Source of the DNA: Cardinalis cardinalis
Taxonomy: Eukaryota > Chordata > Aves > Passeriformes > Cardinalidae
Direction: 5' to 3'
NCBI GenBank assembly: GCA_014549065.1
Contig: JACDOX010000023.1
Coordinates: 4,951,161 to 5,015,160 of the forward strand
DNA: 64,000 nucleotides
The translations under genes were made by a program, and so were the position numbers. Numbering within the stretch: the first letter of the stretch is position 1; each line of letters begins with the position of its first letter. The notes beneath the pieces are model-generated. The model worked only from the letters and a program-made list of their open reading frames with translations. It did no database searches and was not told where the DNA came from. Shown one piece after another: positions 48,485 through 60,285 of this stretch.

Positions 48485-48720
48485 GTGATAAGGCAAGAAC
48501 AGGTGAAAAAGTGCAGTAAGATTGCAGAGGAGATTAACATAAATAATAAGAAAGTGTTCAAGTATGTAAGGAACAGAAGTAAAAAGAAAAGAAGTAAGAA
48601 GAAAAGAAGTAAGGAACAGTAAAGGATATGATGAACGTGATTTGTTGACAGCATAGGTAGACATAGCCAGAAACATTAACAAATTCACTGCTTCAGTGTN
48701 CTCATGTAAGAGGATAGTTA
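48485..48720 (+). mobile_element. CR1-type LINE fragment, pre-reverse-transcriptase region
   Basis: The plus strand reads QEQVKKCSKIAEEININ, then NKKVFKYVRNRSK, matching the CR1 'EIK.N.K.FF.Y.R.K' box. After a Lys-rich stretch comes a segment resembling the family's 'AE..N.YFASVFT' block (AACAAATTCACTGCTTCAGT at about 48678). A 15-bp tandem duplication lies at 48585-48614 (AGAAAAGAAGTAAG twice), five codons long and therefore frame-neutral. The antisense frame of 123 codons here is a by-product. Confidence 0.65.
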
Positions 48721-48908
48721 CAGAAAATAACTTCCTGGGGTTGTGATGCTGGGGTGTGAGGAGGAAGAAAAACAAATAGTAAATAGAATCCTATGAGCTT
48801 GCCCCATGTCAAAACATATTTTCCAAAGACTACCTTCCTTATAACTAGGGCTGAAGCAGGACATGCCTTTCCTGTTAAGATAAGTGATGCAGATTTGGCA
48901 ATGTACTA
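48721..48908. other. unrecognised sequence, perhaps LINE-derived
   Basis: Lies directly after the LINE fragment. No clear protein similarity remains. Confidence 0.35.
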
Positions 48909-48932
48909 TTCCACCAAAATATTTTGGTGGAA
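48909..48932. repeat. 24-bp perfect palindrome
   Basis: TTCCACCAAAATATTTTGGTGGAA is, in two halves of 12 (48909-48920 and 48921-48932), exactly self-complementary with no spacer. It is not a simple repeat. It lies about 190 bases past the recognised LINE fragment. Confidence 0.93.
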
Positions 48933-51759
48933 GCAAGAAATGGAAAATGNGGTCAAATAGGGATAAAGTGGTTACAAAGAGGAGAGGCACATTTGTAGGC
49001 TAAACTAGATGAGCATGATGCCTAAAACTACTCAACCCCAGTATCAAACTTCCCAGGAAGTGAAACCAAGAAAGAAGAAAGCTTATGTGGGCTACAGAAT
49101 AAGGCAAGAAATTAAGGTTTCTGGTAGAGTACAGTGTACAGCNGGATCAGAGTGGCTGCACCAGCTGCAGAAACTCAGGTTTGGGGTTTTTTTTCCTGTT
49201 TGAAAGTTTCTAGTGCTCTCCAACAGTCCTATGACCCTGGATTGATCTTCCCAGCTAGGGCCAGCCAACAGGACCAGGAGATGACCTCCTGGTCAACTGC
49301 ATCCTACCTCCTGTGGTCTTCATTTTGGTTCTTTCTGTTCCACAATGTGGAAATGCTGCAGCAAAACACTGGGGAGAAGTTTGTGTGTGGGCACAGAATC
49401 ATGACATGCTGCCATCCTCCCACCTGCCTGAGGACATGTTCCACTTGGGTGTGAGGAGATGAGGCAGCAGGCTTCAAACATGATGGTGATCTCAGGGATA
49501 ACAACTATCNTATACTAAAGCACAGGAATTACTCAGAGCAGTGAAAGCCAGTGCCAGGTCTCTCCAAGCATATGTTTCCCTGAGGAGGGCAAAGGAAGGC
49601 TTGAGGAAACAAGTTCAGGCCAGAACAAATGAGAGACAAGACAAAATGCTCGAGAGCATCAGAAGCATAATGATCATGGTGATGATGATAATGATCAGAA
49701 GCTTTCACCTCCTGATTCAGGAGCAGGGGTCACATCAAAATTGCAATCTTATTTATGAGGCTGAAGCTTTAACTTATTGCTAAATCTGTTCTTTTCATTA
49801 TTGGCTCGTGCCACCCGTTTCCCTTTCTCCCCACAGGTCATTTCCTGACTGACTTGTTGACTGTCTGTTTTCTGGGGCCAAAGGCTGTCTCCTTTGTCAC
49901 TCAGCCCTGCAGTGTCACATGGGCCCTGAGCCAGAACTGAAGTTTTTAGATGCCACCATCACCTAAGTATTAATCACAAAAAAAGCATCTAAACCCAAGC
50001 ATCTGCCCTGCATCTGCAGCAGAGGCAGAAGGCTTCTAAAATGCAGTCCCTAGCAGACAGCAGGTGTGTCATGTGGTTGTGGGGTGAGGGATGGGAGCGT
50101 GTGGGGGCAGTGATGGCAAGGAGGGTGGCAGGGCACACCAGGAAACAGGACTCAACTGGCCTCACTGGCACCAGTCCAGCATTTGTTTGCTGAAAGATTT
50201 GGGGCGAGAGGTGTTTTAAGAAATAATCTGAAGTCCAAGGGTTCTTCTTATGCAAACCTTCAGCAGCTGGCAGCACGGAGGAAATGACTAACGTTGTGTT
50301 TGTTGTTTCCCATGCGGCCCTTGTGTGCGCAGAACCTGTGGGAGGGGGAAAGGGGGATTTTCTCAAACCCTGTCTGCAAACAGACCCTGCTGATTGCTTT
50401 GCTTTCACTGCAAAGCAGCCAGTGGGGAAAAAAGGGCTTGTCCTGGTCAGCTTCACTTCACGTGGGGAGAGAGATGCATTTCCCCCGGCAAAGGCCAAGG
50501 CAGTAACTGGAGGGAGGAATCTAGAGTAAGATGTGTGATGACCAATGTTCCAGGTGCTCACCTTCCTTGCTAAAGGAAGAGTTAATAAAGAGTTACAAGA
50601 TCCTTTGGGTTCAGAACCATGCCTCACCTGCAGCAGTCACGACCAGTCACACACAAAGCTGGAATTATGCCAAGTTAAATCTCCCCCTCACTTCTCAACC
50701 TCGAGTTCCCCTGTAGAGCTGGAGCAGTCAATGCTGATGTTGATATTTTACCTCCAAATTGTCTCTGTAAGAGATTGCCACCTCTAATACTGCCGGGAGA
50801 GGAGACAAAGAAGTGAGGGAGATGGAGGGAGACTCCTCTCTTGCTTCCTGGGCAGCGGTGCTGTCCTTCACAGAGGCACATGGACACTGGACACTTAGCA
50901 CTGACTTCCAAGGGCCTGCAAAGTGGCTCAGCAGGCAACCTGTAGTTGCACATTTCTAAGGTGAGCAGAAAAGGGTACTTCTGGGCAGCCTGGGAACTGT
51001 ACCAAATGCAATGATAAGAAATGAGCTCTGGATTTGGTTTGTTTGGTTAGTTTAGATTTTGTCTTTTTTGTGTTTTTTGGTTTGTTTTTTTATTTGTTTG
51101 TCTTTCTTAATTAAAAGAAAAAAACAACCCCAACCACTCTTATCCTATTCAAGTCAAAACTGAACGCAAGGGAGGGGGAAATTCTGATAAATACATCAAG
51201 ATCCCTATGGCAACATACTGGCTTTACTAAGTCAGTCCTTGCTGTGAGCTGATGTCCACTCAAGCAGACTCCTTATGAACAAACAGAGAGAGGCTGGAAT
51301 GCACTCAGACAAGCAGAGGTCAAATCTTTCTGTTGATGGGAGTATTTTCTTCTCAAAGCTTGGGGCATTTGGGGCAGTTTTTTGCTGTTGTTGCTGCAAA
51401 CCTGACAAAAGTTCAAAAAACTGAAAGCTGACAGTTTCTGTCACAGAAACTACCTGATCTTGAATGAGGCACCAAAGCAAATCAAACTTTTGTTTATNCC
51501 ATTGTTGTCGCCTTTTCTATTCTTACGATATAGTTCTTTTCAAATAAATACCTAAGGACTTTTTGTTGTTGTTGTTAGCCCTAAGTGCTTAGAGGATTTA
51601 GTCAGAGAAGTCATAAGCCCCATTTGTTGAACTGTTCTGTAAACCTTTAGTTCAAGTACTTTAAGAATACGCCAAAGAATGGTGCTATCCTACCTGTTTT
51701 CAGAGAGGGCATGGAAGGAAAATGTATTTAGCAAGAACTGGTGGATCATTAAGTGGCTT
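48933..51759. other. non-coding sequence with the longest open frame of the window, not called as a gene
   Basis: A minus frame of 212 codons spans 49989-50627. Its region is GC-richer than the surroundings, frames of about 80 codons are open on the plus strand across it, and the translation (Ser, Pro, Thr, His and Cys scattered) has no domain, signal peptide or helix pattern. I regard it as chance. A T/G-rich tract lies at 51055-51100 and (GTT)n at about 51563-51577. Confidence 0.5.
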
Positions 51760-52115
51760 TATCTCCCCTCAACATCTCTCTGTAAATAAGTCAAGGTTTG
51801 TTGCAACCTTGTGCAAGTGCTGGCAAAATTTAAAGCCTTAAACAGTGAACTGCTTTGAAGAAAGCTTATCTTCCTAATGGAAACAAATTGTGCCTGTTAT
51901 TTATAGATGTGGGAAAGCTTTATTAAAACATAGGGGGAAAGGCTTACTTTCCCTCCTTAAAGAGGTTGATTATTTAACATCAAACTTAAACCTTGGATTA
52001 TATTGATAAAATGTGAACCATACACCATAATAAAAGCAAATAAACTCATTCTTTATGTACCACCAGCAACGTTTTAGAACACAGATGTGAGCTGAGAATT
52101 ATCCATTAAGGGAAG
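51760..52115. promoter_or_regulatory. candidate conserved non-coding element
   Basis: AT-rich, repeat-free stretch with TTATCTCCC, GTTGATTATTTAACATCAAA, CCTTGGATTATATTG and GAATTATCCATTAAGGG. These resemble GATA, HNF1-like and homeodomain sites. Inference only. Confidence 0.17.
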
Positions 52116-53306
52116 TAATGCAGCACCAAGAGGGTACCAGCTTGGAGAAATGCCTAGAGAAGGCAATGGGATAATCTTAGTTGTGCTCCTTGGGTGTTGG
52201 ATCATACTCTTGTTGAGCCAGATGTGTCTGACACATGTACCACTGTTCTGGAATAAAGTATACTGTCATCATGGAGAAATAAATACAGCATAGGCTTCTA
52301 GCTACCCTCATACGGTTTCACAGGTTTTTTGACCTGCAGGATAGCAACTGGAAAAAAAAACCCAAACAATTTTGTTGCTTTCAATTATTTAAGCTTTTGA
52401 ACATTTTTTTTTCTTAACTTGATTTTTTATATTTTTTCATTCTGCCTTTCTCAGTCAGGAAAGGTTAACCTTGATAATTACAGCTTTCAATTACATATCT
52501 GGTTTCCATTTTTGACTCTTACAGAAATGTGCAGATTTGTGGTATTAGGATTACCATNTCTTCAAGTGAGTAGAAATAGTTCCTTTTTTTCCCCCTTAGA
52601 AACATAGAAACAACAATTGGATTATGTTTATAATTAGGTCGGATAAGTGGAACATTTTTTATCTCCAGATATATATTTAGTCACATATCTTCTTTTAGGC
52701 TTGAGCTGTTCAGAGGTGACATCAATGGTTCAGTTTAAGATCTGCCTCTGCAGTTTTAGGCAGGCTATTGTGGTGGCAAGGACCTGACCAAAAGTCAATT
52801 TATCTGAGTTCACTCTGAGTAATACTTGAGCATTAAGCTAGTTTTCTGTCAAGACTTGAAACTGGGAAAAAGTTTCTAAGCCCTTAATGGCGGAAGGAGG
52901 TCCAATGGATTATCAGGTGGGATTGCTAGTGCATCCCCAGTTTGCATCCTAAGCTTTTGAGTTGGATAAGGACTAATGGAGCNGAAATACTGCCTTGAAA
53001 AGTCTCTCTTTGCAACACAAGGGTGTTGCTTTCTTGACAATCTCATAGCAATGTTTTTAGCATGNACATCTTGCCCAAGTCATACCAAGCTAGGCACATG
53101 ACCCAGGGTGTCCTCTGCAGGGGGGTTGAGGAGCCAGGAGGTTCAGTGCTGCAGGTCTACTGGCATTGAGAGCCCCAGCACAGCTGAAAGGGATGGACAG
53201 TCATTCCAATTTCATCTGCAGCTGCAAGCACCTCAGGGAGCCTATTGAATTTGGAGATATAAGATGTCAGACATCAAGAACTACATTTGGTATTTGGTTT
53301 GCCCCA
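52116..53306. other. non-coding sequence, nothing recognised
   Basis: T-rich tracts at 52330-52440 and 52580-52600. No open frame above about 62 codons is free of the gap. Confidence 0.5.
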
Positions 53307-53396
53307 NNNNNNNNNNNNNNNNNNNNNNNNNNNNNNNNNNNNNNNNNNNNNNNNNNNNNNNNNNNNNNNNNNNNNNNNNNNNNNNNNNNNNNNNNN
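53307..53396. other. assembly gap (90 N)
   Basis: Ninety consecutive N residues. Frames reading through it are artefacts. The flanks (GGTTTGCCCCA and CTTCCTCTCACCAACA) do not overlap or repeat each other. Confidence 0.99.
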
Positions 53397-56300
53397 CTTC
53401 CTCTCACCAACAATACTGTAAACAAACAGCTTTAAAATGTCACATTCCCTGGATAGGGCAACTTCATCTCCTGTCTGCCATTCAGGAATGGTATCTTAGC
53501 CTTTGGCCTGTTGTCCATCTCTGGGAAAGATGGCTGAAGCTGAGGTGTGTTTTGTGCTGACCAGTGACCACTTTGCCATGTAGGGACCCACATATCCAAA
53601 AAAAGTTGTTTGGTACCTATTCTATCCATGGGCTGGAGCATCTGAGGACCTTACAGCCTCGTTATATTTATTTTTTTGACAAACACCAACACACCTGGAA
53701 AGCAAGAAAGTCCTAATTGTATTCTCTCACTGTGTGGGGAGTGCAGGCAGGGAGAGAGGGACACAAGGGACACACACTTTGACCGTGTAGCTCAAAAGCT
53801 TCTCTGGGCACCAGCAGCTGGGCCCCCAGTCATGAAGCAAAGTAGAGCAGGGAGCTGGAACCCATCTCTGAAATTGCATGACCCCAGGCATGGGAGTGTT
53901 TGCCTTCCTTTTAACTTTGCTTCCAGGCTGATACGGGGGAACAGAGAGAGCATTGTTATTAGATGCAACATGAAGTAACAAACAAAAGCCTATCTCTCAA
54001 AATGTTGAAAAATAAGTTTGGCCAGAAGTACTTTGTTGACCTTACTGAAATAACTCCTTCTCTGACCCAGATACAGCATGTGTAATCCACTTTGTAATGT
54101 CACTACAATGCTCATCAAGATTTCTACCTTGATATGACATCTGTAGATCAGGCATTCATTGTTCTGATCAGCAGCGTTCTCGTGGTTGTGTTGCTACCTG
54201 GGCAGCTGCTGACACCAAAGAGACTTTGGCTGTATAAGATCATTTGAAATTTGCAGCAGCAGAGCATTTAGGATTTGCAGACAAAACCATTAAAGTATGG
54301 GCAGGATAGTTTTCTTTCCCTCTAAATATGAAGGAAGAGGACACAGGGATGACACTTTATTTAATTTGGATTAAAAGAATGCTGTGAGGTTTCATTTTTT
54401 TGGAAAGGTGAGTTTTGATGTTACCTTAAACTNGTAAAAAAAAAATGAAAGTTCTGGCTGAAACTGTTTCCTCTGGAGTTTATTTCTAAAATCAAAACGC
54501 CTCTCTGATTTGAAGTTCTGAAACCCACTGCTGTGAATAAAAATGTGCAGCCATTTCATTTATTCATTTTGGAAGAATGAAAGAAGCAATGAGTAAAACT
54601 GCAGTGGGGTGAGGAAAACCTGCTGATCAGAATGAAGGCTACTTATATTACAATAAACATGTGTTGGTCTTGGCTAATATTGGTTTAAGTCACAGTCTCA
54701 TTTGAACTCAAAGTGCCTTTTGCTTTGGCTGCTCAAAGGACACAATTGTCATCAAGGAAGTAAAATCTCTTCTGTTCCCCCAGCTGGAAGAAAAGAGATT
54801 GGAGGTGGCAGTGGAAGGGACAGGGCACAAGAAAGAAAAGGAAAGGAAGGCAGACGCTCGCACATAACTTCTTACAATGGCTCCAGCATGCCCTTCCATT
54901 GGCAGGAATCCTTTTGATCAAATCCTTGCCCTGGGCTGAAAGTGTTTTAATGAGCATACAGACACTGTCTTTTTTTTCTGGGCCTATTTTGTGTTCTTAA
55001 GGATAGCTAAGTAAAGCCTGCACTTAAATGATTATGTCTGTGCTCCTTAAATGTGCTCGAGAGGAAACGCACGCTGCCTGAATGTGGAGGCTGAGCAGGG
55101 CCAGCCTGAAGGACAGAGGGAAAGCAGCACAGGAGGAAACTCGTTTTCTTCAGCATTTTATTTGCTTGGGGAGGAGGAGTACACAGCCTCCAGAGAGGTG
55201 AGGATTTGGGGGTCAGGAGGTGTTTTGTGGAAGCCCCCATGTCTTACAAAATCTCCACAGCCCTGGTTTCTTTGAGATTCCCATCAAGGCTACTGTGGTT
55301 CACCCTGCCCCTTCCAGGTGCTCCCAGGAGCGCTCAGTGTGGTGCCCTGCTGGGTGATCTCACCCAGATGCTCTGGGACAATGTCCTGCACTGCTCCTTG
55401 TGGGAGTTTGCTTCTCAAACTCTGACCTTGACCTCTGCTGTTGATTCTCCTGCTGGGGAGGACGTGCTTTGTCACTTCTGCAGTGGTGATCTGTTGGTTT
55501 CTGATTCCCCACTGCATTGAGGGCAGGTATGGGACTATAGGGATGAGCTCCTTTTGGAAGCAGTCTGTCAATAATGGGTTTGTGGGGCTGAAGAAAACTT
55601 TACTCACCTGGGCTGCCAACATTAAACTGTAAAGCACATTAAACACAGAATAAAAGATAATTTAAAATAGGATGATGCTAGACAAAAGGCAAATGCAGTT
55701 TAATTTATCACATCTCATTATTCTGAGGCAGTTGTGGGAAAAGGCAACCTTTGTCACTNTGTCACAGGGTACTAGCAGTTACTGCAAAGCAATAAAGGGA
55801 TGTTTTGGGCTTGGGGAAAAAACCCCAAAAACATCACTAACTTCCAATTTTCCTGTTAGGCTTCAAAGATGCAGATACAAGAGGTGGGGGCCAAGACCTC
55901 TGTGCAGAAGAAGCAGAGCCTTCCCCAAAAAGACATGGAGTGAGTTGAAAGAAAGATTTACCTTGACAGTAGCTGCCAAAATGAAAACCTTTTAAAAGTT
56001 TTATTGATCATCAGAGGGGGTGCAACTACTCAGATTTGCATCCAAACAAGAGCCCTGTGGATTTTTTTGAAATCCTGGTGACAAAGGTATGAAATTCATG
56101 ATTTGTGACTGTTGTTCCTCAACTGTGACTTGCCAAAACAAAGCCTCCAAAAGGGTAACTTTTATTTGTGACTGATGGACTTGTGAACAGGACAGTGCCA
56201 ACACTGAAGCCCTGTCTGGTTTAGCTCAGGGTCCCAAATGCTGCTCAGGTAGAGCTGTTGCCTGGAGCTGGTTGCCCCAGCTGTGTCAGCAATGCTCGTT

Positions 56301-57984
56301 CAATAAGGGGAGTGTTACCCCTGCATGGCTTTGGTATGGCTAACAGGTAGATCTGAAGTGACTGTGCACTTTTAGCAGTGTGGTCTGCATAAACAGTGGA
56401 AACTTATGTCATGAGCCCATAGTATATCTGATTAGATATTTTGCCTCCAATGATGGCACAAATAGCCCTGGAATAAAGGTAAGACCCAAGTTAAAAAATT
56501 CCTGATTCATAATATTTAGGGATTTATATAGGTTTTTGTAACTAGTGGTTATTCAGCTCATATCATCATTATTCCCATTGCTGCCTTTTTAATCATCTCC
56601 TTGGTTATTTTTCTCAGTAACATCTTCCAACAGAGTCTGTTCTACAAGTTAAATATATGAAATGTAAAATATTTGTGCTTCCAGTTTTAATTTTGCTGTA
56701 TGAATTTATTTAGGAGTCTCAGATTTTTCCCACATAGAATATGCATTAAGTCACTCCCTTCTGCTCATGTTCATGTTAACTAACCTGCAGTACTGAAGGA
56801 AGAAGGCCTGNGCATCAAATCACTTTGGTTTTTATTCTTGGTAAGGATTCTTTCTGCTGCACCTATTTCAGTGAGGTAACCAGATCCATGACATCAGCTA
56901 AGAAATATATCTTTTNTTTGGTTGGTTGGTTTATTCTTTAATAATACAATATTTTTGGAGTTATTCTTTCACTTAACACATCTTTACAATTCAAAATATA
57001 TTCTACCTGGTAAAACTTAATTTGAAATATTTCATTAATTTAAAGGTTTGTTATTTTTTCTGTTAGTTTTACCCTTCTAAATTTGGGGTGATCTTTTTTT
57101 ATCCAAAAATATTACTAACAACTGACATTCTACACATGCACATGCATACAAACATAAATATTTATAAATCTTCCTACATATAGGTTTGTGTATATATATG
57201 TTTGCATAGATACACTCACGTCTGAACTCACTCTGCTTATTTCACTCAGCTTTTCAAAAAACCCTCCCTTCATGCTTCCTGCCTACAGGCTGTATTGGCA
57301 CAGGGCAATTTAGAAAATAATTAATTCATTAACTAATCTCAAGGATACCTTAACAAAATACCAAAACCAACAGAAACAAAAACTTCAGGGGCTTCATCTG
57401 TTAGAATGAACATGTAGAGAATTCAGATAGCATGCAAGTACCTCAGAAAATGTTTATGTGGAAAATTGTCCATGCATTTTATTACTTGTTCACAAAAAAT
57501 CTCAGTGCACAACTTAGCTAAATTACCGGCAAAGTTAAATTGGGCATGCACACTTAGAATTGAAAACACCCCTTCTGCCTGCCACACAGAGGCCATGAGT
57601 TCATGGAGAATGGGAGCACAGAAGTACCTGATCTCCNGTCTGTAAGAAGATGGGCTGCCTGGATACCCACAAAACAAATTCTTAGCAGAAAAAACAGACT
57701 TTAACAAGGATGTTAAAAAATGACAACAGGATATATTTCTGCTATGGCATTTTTATATGAATCACACCACCAAAGTATCAATTCTCTGACCAGAAAAATT
57801 CAATATTCACTACTGACAATGTTTCAGTGTCCNGTCTGTATGTGTCAGCATTTTGGAAACATCCTACAATGCAATATTTGAAATATTTCATTTTCTAAAT
57901 TGGGTACACTACATCATTGTTTTGTTTATTTCCTGGTAGCTGCTTTTGCTTTCCTTTCAGACAGGACTTTACAAACACAAAAAA
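53397..57984. other. non-coding single-copy sequence, no gene recognised
   Basis: Frames up to 118 codons (55290-55646, minus) lack motifs and overlap plus-strand frames in a GC-richer patch at 55000-55500. AT-rich DNA with ATATATA runs lies at 57150-57210. Isolated N calls are scattered throughout. Confidence 0.5.
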
Positions 57985-57985
57985 C

Positions 57986-58017
<32 letters not shown>

Positions 58018-58024
58018 CACACAT
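57985..58024. repeat. (CA)n microsatellite
   Basis: CCACACACACACACACAAAC continues as a pure CA run to 58024 and then changes to ATACATATATATTATAT. A/C-rich DNA precedes it. Length polymorphism is likely. Confidence 0.93.
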
Positions 58025-58604
58025 ACATATATATTATATGCCAGTCTCTTTCATGTAGAATTTATCAGTACTGTGTGTTTACAAACTAATTGAACTAATC
58101 AGGTTGCTGGGGTACATCCCTAGCCTGATTACACCTCAGCTGTGCCATGATGCAGATAGAGGGAAAACTGCCCCTTCAAAGAGAAAAAGGTCCAGCACAT
58201 CAGGGGTTTGGATGCTGCAGACACTGTCAGACCAGGCTTGTGCTACAGCACTAGGCACGCTTCTCAGGAGAAATTTGGGACATTCCGTGGAATGATGGCC
58301 CCTTTTTCTGAGTTTGAAGTGGAATCATAAGATGTTTTATTCCAGGCAGAGCTATGTGACAAACATTCTTATGAATTTATATGCTCTCGTGAAGAAATTA
58401 AATTTAAAGTGCCCAGGGGCAGAGAGTGGGGGAAAGATGGGTTTTTTTATTTCACTGTTTTCCTTTCTTTAAGCAGCTTGCTGGCAGCCAGGCTTGCATA
58501 GGTATTTGGGTATTGGAAGAGGCAGTAAGTGTCCCATGGATCTCCCAGACCTTTTTGCAACAAGAATGATGTATGGTCATGGCAGAGGCTGCAGACGCTA
58601 ATGG
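58025..58604. other. non-coding sequence, nothing recognised
   Basis: No open frame above 65 codons and no repeat family recognised before the LINE at 58605. Confidence 0.5.
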
Positions 58605-60285
58605 AAGATTTTGAAAGATCTAGCAAAGGAGCTCTGTGAACCATTAATGATGATTTTCAACAAATCTTGGTGCCCTGGGGAGGTTCCAGAAGGCTGGAAG
58701 AAAGCTTATATAGAGCCAACATTTATAAAGGTTAAACNGGATGACTTGAGTAATTATAGGCCTGTCAACCTGACATCGATCCCAGGCAAAATACTGGAAC
58801 AGCTGATATGAGACTTGATTAATAAGGAATTAAAGGAAGGTAATATAATTAATGCCTTTCAACATGGGTTTATGGAAAATAGATCTTGTCAAACTGGCTT
58901 GATATCATTTTTATGAGATTACAAGCTTGGTTGAGAAAGGTAATGGCACTGATGTAATGTACTTAGATATCTGTAAGGCATTTGACTTGGTACCACCTGA
59001 CATTTTGGTTAATATAGGAGAATGCTACAAAATCATTGCAGCAAACATCAAATGCATTAAAAACCAGCTAATTGGTACATCTCAGTATGTAATTGTAAAT
59101 GGGGAATATTCACTGAGCAAGTATGTCACCACTGGAATCCTGCAGAGAATGGTTCTGGGTCCAAAGCTATTTAACATTTCTAAACATGTCCTGAAAAAAG
59201 AAAAGCAGTCCCTATAGATTATATAGCTTATATAGACTACACTTACGGACCACACAGACACTAGGAAAATANACATTATTAAAATGAATGTGTTGCTGAT
59301 AAGCTAGATGTTTTGGACAAAATGTAGTATTTTTTGTCTAGAAACAACAAAAGTTTGCTTTATAGACTTTACTGTAATAGCTGTGACTTTTAGAAGTACT
59401 TTGAACTCATTACAGGTGGATAATCAGGGAAACAAAACTTCCAGTGCAGTATGGTACCTAGAAGGGCTATAGTTGCATGTTCAGAAGGGAATGAACAGGG
59501 TGGGTTTATATTATTGCTAATATTGGCATTCCCATTGTGAATCCATCTCAGGAGGGATGTTATTAAGCTGAGTAGCTGGGAGAATGCCCCAAAGTGCATG
59601 TGAGGAACTGCAAGAGGTGNTTTATCATGAAGAGCTCAAGGAATTATTTTCCTCCAGAAAACAGAAGACTAATGAAGTGAGCTGATCCCTGTCCAGAATG
59701 ATGGGATTTGTTTTGTCCCATTTTGTCCATGTGAATGACAAGAATAAGGTTTAAACTCACTGCTTTGTCCCCTTATTCAGACAGTGCAGAATTTATATAT
59801 CTCCAGTGAGCAACTAATCCTGTACTGGGATAGCTGTAATGGATTGCCCTCAGGTAGCACCTGTTTCTCTCAATGGGTTACAGAAGGATCCCCAAACACT
59901 GGGTGAGACAAGATGCTTCATTTCTGCGTGGTTAACGGTGAGTGAGATAATCCCACACTAATTGCCTCCGTGGGGAATGCAATTTTTAAAATGAAGCCTC
60001 TTCAGTCTGTTAAATAGCAGGCTCTGAAGGCTTGAAGTTTTATAGGGACAAATTCAGATTAAAAATCAGGTGCACATTTTTCTGTGGGAATGTAATTAAC
60101 CTTTGGAACAAACTGCCAAGGGTTGTGGCACTTTCTACACCAGTGGAAATTTTAAAATTAAGATGGAATGTTTTTCTAAAAGATTTGCTTTACTTAAAAT
60201 GCTTGGATTTGCAGAAGTTAAGTGGCCTGCATGGTACAAGAGGTCAGAGAAGATCCTTGCTTTTGTCCTCTCTGGACTAATGATA
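58605..60285 (+). mobile_element. CR1-type LINE, decayed reverse transcriptase to 3' end
   Basis: This is the best-preserved retroelement in the window. In order on the plus strand: ELCEPLMMIFNKSW.PGEVP.GWKKA (58630-58710), then NYRPVNLTSIPGKILEQLI (to 58808) and stop; QHGFMENRSCQTGLIS (about 58860); DVMYLDICKAFDLVPPDIL (58951-59007), holding the first conserved Asp of reverse transcriptase; then GILQRMVLGPKLFNI (about 59130-59175) where the family has 'GVPQGSVLGP'. The FADD catalytic block that should follow is missing, and the reading stops at 59215. Pieces of the C-terminal region resume at about 59410, and the 3' coding end (RLKIRCTFFCGNVINLWNKL, 60050-60110, then FLKD) leads to a GAGGTCAGA terminus at about 60245. 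About 350 bases at 59690-60000 are unrecognised. Function in the family is copying element RNA into DNA; this copy is dead. Confidence 0.85.

Noticed and set aside
48283..48775. Hydrophobic minus-strand open frames that look like membrane proteins
   Set aside because: They are the antisense of the Lys-rich CR1 pre-RT fragment; runs of Leu and Phe come from AAG/AAA codons read backwards.
51433..51451. 8-bp hairpin AGTTTCTG / CAGAAACT
   Set aside because: Short stems like this occur often by chance in 64 kb, and no function is suggested by context.
53166..53560. Open frames crossing 53307-53396
   Set aside because: They read through 90 unknown bases, so continuity is not evidence.
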